Below are positions 6,905-10,137 of a stretch of DNA of 10,137 nucleotides, in pieces (position 1 is the stretch's first letter; each line of letters begins with the position of its first letter). The stretch is from JAAYYM01 sp964483155 (GTDB lineage: Bacteria > Bacillota > Clostridia > Lachnospirales > Lachnospiraceae), in contig CAZAAC010000075.1 in assembly GCA_964483155.1 (NCBI GenBank), forward strand, positions 1 to 10,137, read 5' to 3'. The notes under the pieces are model-generated. The model saw nothing but the letters and a program-made list of their open reading frames with translations, ran no database searches and was not told the DNA's origin. Made by a program: the position numbers and the translations under genes.

Positions 6905-7721
6905 TTTTAAAAGAGTGTTTGCTACAAAATTCACCTATATGGTAATGATACTCATCCCAGTTGCAATCAGTTTTATTAGTATTCTTTCGGATTCTATTTC
7001 GAATCCGAAGATTCGTGTAGGAGTAATTGGAAATGCAGAAGCACTCGTGGAGATAACAGATTATTTTTTGCTATACCCGTCAATTTATTGTGAAACAGCA
7101 GAGACAGATACTAGGCATACAGACATAATCACTGGAAAGTACCAGTATCTGATTGATATGACGGCAGACAGTACGAATAGCATAGAAGAAAGCATTCTGG
7201 CAATAATAACGGCAGAAAAACAAAAGCAGGAGAGTAGATCTGTCGGGATGGCACAGACAGATCGAAAATTTGCACTTCTATTAACAGCTTATATGATGAT
7301 TGCATCCATGTATGCGGCAATTATGATTCGTGATAAGAAGAATGGGACTATGGAACGTTTTTGTGTTGCTGGTTTCAAAAATCATACATATCATCTTGGA
7401 TTTTTTTTATCCACGGGACTGGTTATGCTATGCCAGTTATCATTAGCAGTTTTAATATTTTCTTTGTTTGATCGGAGTTTTTCGGTCTCATTTGTAAGAG
7501 CAATAGAGATGATTATTTTTATGGCAGCAGTAGCGAGTGCTTTTGGAGTGGGCATTGCCTCAATTTTAAAATCAGAACTACGTGCCAATATAACGGCATC
7601 CTCCATTGTTGCTATTTTATCACTTTTCGGAGGAACCTTTATACCCATTGAACAAATGCCAGAATTATTCAAATTTATCAGTATCATAAGTCCAATCAGG
7701 TGGTTGCAATTACTTCCATGA
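6876..7721 (+). CDS. ABC-2 type transporter permease, C-terminally truncated (second membrane subunit)
   Basis: A 281-residue protein resembling NatB/YhgE-like ABC-2 permeases. It has an N-terminal helix (about 20-38), a large extracytoplasmic domain (about 40-130), then helices at 132-150, 175-198, 208-230 and 240-257, and the motifs GGTFIPIEQMP (252-262) and SPIRW (272-276). In its sister gene about 55 residues, including a last membrane helix, follow the equivalent SPITW. Here the protein ends five residues after SPIRW, so the terminal helix is missing. The next bases are coding-like only in another frame (see 7697-7828). The start has AAGGAGG 9 bases upstream, and the gene overlaps the first permease. 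Whether the exporter still works is uncertain; a deletion or frameshift in this strain is the likely cause. Confidence 0.8.
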   Translation: MAIYLIIKNNFKRVFATKFTYMVMILIPVAISFISILSDSISNPKIRVGVIGNAEALVEITDYFLLYPSIYCETAETDTRHTDIITGKYQYLIDMTADSTNSIEESILAIITAEKQKQESRSVGMAQTDRKFALLLTAYMMIASMYAAIMIRDKKNGTMERFCVAGFKNHTYHLGFFLSTGLVMLCQLSLAVLIFSLFDRSFSVSFVRAIEMIIFMAAVASAFGVGIASILKSELRANITASSIVAILSLFGGTFIPIEQMPELFKFISIISPIRWLQLLP

Positions 7722-7828
7722 AAGTCATTGCCTCTTTTCCTGTATTAGGGTACTCAATCAAAAAATGGAATTTTGTAGCGGCATTAAATTGGTATCAGGA
7801 TATTGTAAAAAACTTGACACCTAAATGA
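7697..7828 (+). pseudogene. Unidentified coding-like remnant, out of frame with the permease
   Basis: From about 7697 a reading frame shifted relative to the permease runs to TGA 7826-7828. It reads QVVAITSMKVIASFPVLG, then YSIKKWNFVAALNWYQDIVK and NLTPK. The ATG at 7718 overlaps the permease stop as ATGA, but no ribosome binding site precedes it. The peptide looks like the conserved C-terminal end of a soluble protein (aromatic residues, balanced composition), not a permease helix. I do not recognise the family. It may be the tail of a gene fused to the permease by deletion, or chance. Confidence 0.3.
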
Positions 7829-7881
7829 TTGTAAGCGAAAATGTAGAAAACCAAGAATTAACCTATTTATGATTTATAAAT

Positions 7882-7925
7882 AAAAAAATTTTTTGTCACA
7901 ACTACCGAGTTGTGTTGTCTAATAT
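7882..7925 (+). promoter_or_regulatory. ECF-type promoter with A/T tract and inverted repeat before the first sigma gene
   Basis: An A7T6 tract (7882-7894) leads into TGTCACA (7894-7900), which is followed after 16 bases by GTCTAA (7917-7922). This resembles ECF promoters, and the TGTCACA -35 is the motif I recall for the C-terminally extended ECF41 group. Inverted arms CACAACT (7897-7903) and AGTTGTG (7908-7914) with loop ACCG lie across the -35 and spacer and could be an operator. The site is about 30 bases upstream of the sigma gene, which suggests autoregulation. Confidence 0.55.
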
Positions 7926-7954
7926 TAGGAACAGATAAATAAGGAGGTATCGTA

Positions 7955-8797
7955 ATGGAAAATGAAATATTCATCTTGGTGGACAAGGCAGTGGAAGGTG
8001 ACAAGAAGGCGCTGGAAGGCTTGATACTAAGCGTTCAGGACATGATATACAACCTATCGCTTCGTATGCTGGGTATGCCTTGCGACGCAGAAGATGCCAC
8101 ACAGGAAATTATTATTAAAATAATTACGCAGCTTTCAACTTTTAAGAAAGAGAGTGCATTTTCCACCTGGGTATATCGAATTTCCAAAAATTATTTAATT
8201 AATTACAAGAAGTCAGTGTTTGCGCAGCGGCCACTTAGCTTTGAGTTTTATGGGGAAGACATTAATAATGGATTTCTCCATACTTCGAATCTTATGATGC
8301 AAAGCGTGGATGAGAATATTTTGACCGAAGAACTGAAGGCTTCCTGCACAAATGTTATGTTACAATGTCTTGATCCGGAGAGTCGCTTGATTTATGTTCT
8401 TGGAGTTATGTTTAAAGTGGATAGTAAAATTTGTGGAGAGATTTTAGAAATCACACCAGAGGCATATCGCCAGAGATTATCACGTATAAGAAAACAAATG
8501 GGGACTTTTCTAGGTGAGTACTGTGGATTAACGCCAACGGGCAAATGCAACTGCAAAAAGCGTATAGGATATGCAATACAGAATCATAGACTTGACCCGC
8601 AAAAACTAGAGTATAGTGACTTGTCAAAAAGTGATGATTTTTTCGTTACAGACTATACCCAGGCGATGGAAGAAATGGATGAATTGTCTCTTGCTTTTGC
8701 TGTACTACCCCAATATCGTTCCCCGGATGCGGTAAAAAACTATATCAAAAATCTGTTGCGTTCAGATAATATGAGAGTTATTTATGGAAAAATATAA
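7955..8797 (+). CDS. ECF-like RNA polymerase sigma factor with cysteine-containing C-terminal extension
   Basis: A 280-residue sigma-70 family protein. Region 2 lies at about 29-87 (MIYNLSLRMLG, then DAEDATQEIIIKI at 44-56 and FSTWVYRISKNYLINYKK at 69-86). Region 4 lies at about 137-186 (CLDPESRLIYVLG, the helix-turn-helix around KICGEILEITPEAYRQRLSRIRK). Ordinary ECF factors end near 180-190 residues; this one continues for about 90 more. The extension begins CGLTPTGKCNCKKR (190-203), followed by H211, a potential metal-binding or redox-sensitive Cys/His group. AAGGAGG ends about 7 bases before the ATG. No anti-sigma gene adjoins; instead a small membrane protein follows, which may act with the extension to control activity. 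The upstream TGTCACA...GTCTAA promoter suggests positive autoregulation. Confidence 0.88.
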   Translation: MENEIFILVDKAVEGDKKALEGLILSVQDMIYNLSLRMLGMPCDAEDATQEIIIKIITQLSTFKKESAFSTWVYRISKNYLINYKKSVFAQRPLSFEFYGEDINNGFLHTSNLMMQSVDENILTEELKASCTNVMLQCLDPESRLIYVLGVMFKVDSKICGEILEITPEAYRQRLSRIRKQMGTFLGEYCGLTPTGKCNCKKRIGYAIQNHRLDPQKLEYSDLSKSDDFFVTDYTQAMEEMDELSLAFAVLPQYRSPDAVKNYIKNLLRSDNMRVIYGKI

Positions 8798-8823
8798 TAA
8801 AAAAATATGGAGGATACTATTTT

Positions 8824-9141
8824 ATGAAAGAATTTATGTTGACATTATTATTAGGTGTTGTGGCAGGAGGAATTGATGTATTACCAATGATTCGGATGAA
8901 GCTTGATAAACATGCAATTGCATCTGCATTTGTATTCTATCTTATACTTCCTTTTATCATTCTGAATGTTGATTTATTTGGTATTGCATGGTGGTTAAAG
9001 GGAGGCATTGCAGGTGTTGCATTAGCGTTGCCCATTATGATACTGGTGGCAAAGGAGGGGGAAAAATCATATATACCTATGGGTATTTCGTCCGTGCTAT
9101 TGGGAACGTTAATTGGAATTGCAGGTCATTACCTGATATAG
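8824..9141 (+). CDS. Small four-helix membrane protein of unknown function
   Basis: A 105-residue, very hydrophobic protein with predicted membrane helices at about 5-22, 31-48, 55-75 and 85-104. The first loop holds GGIDVLPMIRMKLDKH (15-30), and the third segment starts WWLKGGIAG (56-64). These charged, Gly/Pro-rich elements look like conserved family features rather than random hydrophobic sequence. There is no signal peptide cleavage site and no enzyme motif. I cannot name the family with confidence. The gene starts 26 bases after the sigma gene, with GGAGG 10 bases before its ATG, and is followed by an intrinsic terminator, so it is very likely cotranscribed with the sigma factor. It could be a target of that sigma factor or a membrane partner, but this is inference. 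Confidence 0.8.
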   Translation: MKEFMLTLLLGVVAGGIDVLPMIRMKLDKHAIASAFVFYLILPFIILNVDLFGIAWWLKGGIAGVALALPIMILVAKEGEKSYIPMGISSVLLGTLIGIAGHYLI

Positions 9142-9170
9142 GTATATCTGGTATACCGAAACAATATTCG

Positions 9171-9200
9171 AAAAACAAGCTTAAAAATAGCTTGTTTTTT
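9171..9200 (+). terminator. Intrinsic terminator of the sigma/membrane-protein operon
   Basis: AAAAACAAGC (9171-9180) pairs with GCTTGTTTTT (9190-9199) around the 9-base loop TTAAAAATA, with six consecutive T residues at 9195-9200. It lies 30 bases past the membrane protein stop. The A-run on the left means it could also work in the other direction. Confidence 0.85.
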
Positions 9201-9201
9201 A

Positions 9202-9228
9202 TTGACATATACAGTTAAACTGTATATT
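9202..9228 (+). promoter_or_regulatory. Promoter with perfect 21-bp palindromic operator before a PadR relic
   Basis: TTGACA (9202-9207) and TATATT (9223-9228) form a promoter with a short 15-base spacer. Over the spacer and -10 lies a perfect palindrome at 9207-9227: left arm ATATACAGTT, central A, right arm AACTGTATAT. This is typical of autoregulatory operators of small PadR-type repressors, and a decayed PadR gene follows directly. Confidence 0.7.
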
Positions 9229-9360
9229 GGAAAGGTCAGAATTGCCGCAGAAACCATGTATGGGGCCTTAGAAAATCTAACAAAACATAAGTTGATTATG
9301 CCAGTTTTATCGGAAGATGCCAGAAGAAAAATATACCTGATTAGCAAAGATGCTATATAA
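9229..9360 (+). pseudogene. Remnant of a small PadR family regulator
   Basis: In the frame ending at TAA 9358-9360 the sequence reads VRIAAETMYGALENLTKHKL, then IMPVLSEDARRKIYLISKDA and I. This matches the recognition helix (ETMYGALENLTKHKLI) and wing (SEDARRKIYLI) of small PadR proteins of about 105-115 residues. The first two helices of the domain (about 35-40 residues) and the C-terminal dimerisation helix are missing. The purine-rich GGAAAGG (9229-9235) runs straight into the mid-domain without a start codon, which points to an internal deletion close to the 5' end, while the stop comes at the end of the wing. An internal ATG at 9256 could give only 34 residues without a binding site. It is almost certainly non-functional as a repressor. 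Confidence 0.8.
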
Positions 9361-9380
9361 AAGAAAATTATAAATTTATC

Positions 9381-9409
9381 TGTAACGAATACATTGATTT
9401 GCATACTAA
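9381..9409 (+). promoter_or_regulatory. Candidate ECF-type promoter of the second sigma gene
   Basis: TGTAAC (9381-9386) and CATACTAA (9402-9409) are separated by 15 bases, similar to ECF promoters of the TGAAAC-N16-CGTCTA kind. The start codon follows after 22 bases, so the leader would be very short. Self-transcription is usual for ECF operons, but the match is imperfect. Confidence 0.35.
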
Positions 9410-9431
9410 TAAAAGAAAGGAGAAAATGAAT

Positions 9432-9917
9432 ATGGATTCAATGGAACAGATTTATAAAAAATATGCTAAAACCGTATATAGTTTTCTCCTGTCCCGAACA
9501 AATCAAGCGGAGCTTGCGGAAGAATTGACCCAGGAAACCTTTTATCAGGCGATAGGCAGCATAAATCGTTTCAAGGGAAATAGTAGTGTCAGTACATGGC
9601 TTTGTGCGATTGCAAAGAATGTTTGGAAAACCTATCTGCAGAAGTACAACAAAGAAGATCTGACGGAAGAAATAGAGGATGGGATTTCTGGTTCTGTGGA
9701 ACATGAGGTGCTTGTAAACTGGGATAAGGTTGAAACCATAAAAGTACTTCATCAATTGGAGGATCCGATGCGGGAAGTAATGTATTTGAGATTGATTGCA
9801 AATTTATCTTTTCGGGAAATCGGGGAAATTATGGAGAAAACCGAGAATTGGGCAAGAGTAAATTATTATCGCGGAAAAGAAAAAGTCGCGCAGGAGGTGA
9901 AGAATCATGAAAGATAA
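9432..9917 (+). CDS. ECF RNA polymerase sigma factor
   Basis: A 161-residue sigma-70 family protein of typical ECF length. Region 2 covers about 4-66: YKKYAKTVYSFLLSR, then ELAEELTQETFYQAI (27-41) and FKGNSSVSTWLCAIAKNVWK (46-65). Region 4 covers about 102-156, with EDPMREVMYLRLIANLSFREIG and the helix-turn-helix ending in ENWARVNYYRGKEKV. I chose ATG 9432 because AAGGAG ends 9 bases before it; an in-frame ATG at 9426 is only 3 bases from that site and would add two residues. The reading frame overlaps the next gene, a zinc-finger anti-sigma factor, by 11 bases, the standard sigma/anti-sigma arrangement. It should direct RNA polymerase to a stress or envelope-related regulon when released. 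Confidence 0.9.
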   Translation: MDSMEQIYKKYAKTVYSFLLSRTNQAELAEELTQETFYQAIGSINRFKGNSSVSTWLCAIAKNVWKTYLQKYNKEDLTEEIEDGISGSVEHEVLVNWDKVETIKVLHQLEDPMREVMYLRLIANLSFREIGEIMEKTENWARVNYYRGKEKVAQEVKNHER

Positions 9918-10137
9918 ACAATCGTGTGCAATGATAAAAGATTTGTTACCGCTCTATCTGGAACGGCTTACGTCAGAAGAAACAAATCAAAATGTGAAGG
10001 AGCATTTGGAGGGATGCAGTAGCTGTCAATCAATATATGCCTCGATGCAAGAAGAAATATCAAGAGAAAATGAGCAGGCAGATGAACGTACTGAAATCGC
10101 AAAAGAGGTAGATTATTTAAAAAAAATAAGAACTACT
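9907..10137 (+). CDS. Zinc-finger (ZAS) anti-sigma factor, 5' part only
   Basis: The first 77 residues of a gene cut by the right edge of the window. The N-terminus has the anti-sigma zinc-finger pattern: C7 (SCAMIKDLLPLYLE) and HLEGCSSC at 33-40, with H33-x3-C37-x2-C40. This domain binds its cognate ECF sigma factor in the cytoplasm. Residues 48-77 are a charged linker (EISRENEQADERTEIAKEVD, then YLKKI); in related proteins a membrane helix and an outside sensory domain come next, but they are not seen here. AGGAGG at 9892-9897 lies 9 bases before the ATG, inside the sigma gene. The 11-base overlap with the sigma gene supports coupled, balanced synthesis of the two partners. Confidence 0.87.
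   Translation, partial: MKDKQSCAMIKDLLPLYLERLTSEETNQNVKEHLEGCSSCQSIYASMQEEISRENEQADERTEIAKEVDYLKKIRTT

Noticed and set aside
8988..9218. 76-residue ORF overlapping the small membrane protein and terminator
   Set aside because: It runs in another frame through the membrane protein gene and across the terminator hairpin; its composition is not protein-like.
9399..9431. TTG start adding eleven residues to the second ECF sigma factor
   Set aside because: The extra segment translates the ribosome binding site region (AAAGGAG), and no site precedes the TTG; ATG 9432 fits the usual N-terminus of the family.
1..10137. CRISPR array, tRNA, rRNA, transposase or phage attachment site
   Set aside because: No regularly spaced repeats, no tRNA-like cloverleaf, no transposase motifs and no terminal inverted repeats were seen.

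Overview
The window is AT-rich, with strong GGAGG-type ribosome binding sites, tightly packed operons, PadR regulators, an ABC exporter and ECF sigma factors. This fits a low-GC Clostridia-type Firmicute, plausibly Lachnospiraceae; no marker gene allows a finer placement. Ten complete protein genes, one truncated permease, one partial gene at the right edge, one PadR relic and one short unidentified coding-like remnant are supported.

Left part (about 1-3260, minus strand): a three-gene operon reads leftward. First comes a 602-residue protein that joins a DAK2/DhaL kinase domain, a FakA-type middle domain and a DegV (fatty-acid-binding) domain in one chain. A DUF1295 membrane enzyme and a DUF2177 membrane protein follow, with overlapping or nearly touching ends. 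A perfect 14-bp hairpin lies beyond the last gene. The set suggests fatty-acid activation or lipid modification at the membrane. An intergenic region of roughly 430 bp separates it from the plus-strand genes.

Middle (3533-7721, plus strand): a small GNAT-like acetyltransferase and a DUF7000-like protein are followed by a PadR regulator with a textbook promoter (TTGACA-17-TATAAT) whose spacer holds a 10-bp palindrome. Downstream are an ABC ATPase and two ABC-2 permeases. Half-sites resembling the palindrome recur as a tandem repeat in front of the ABC genes, so PadR probably controls both itself and the exporter. The second permease stops before its expected last membrane helix and runs into an out-of-frame coding-like tail, which suggests a deletion or rearrangement.

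Right part (7830-10137, plus strand): an ECF-like sigma factor with a cysteine-containing C-terminal extension is preceded by an ECF-type promoter (TGTCACA then GTCTAA). It is followed by a small four-helix membrane protein and a good intrinsic terminator. Next comes a perfect 21-bp palindrome in front of a decayed small PadR gene. The window ends with a second ECF sigma factor overlapping the start of a zinc-finger anti-sigma factor, which is cut by the edge. The right half is thus rich in regulators and shows signs of gene decay between modules.
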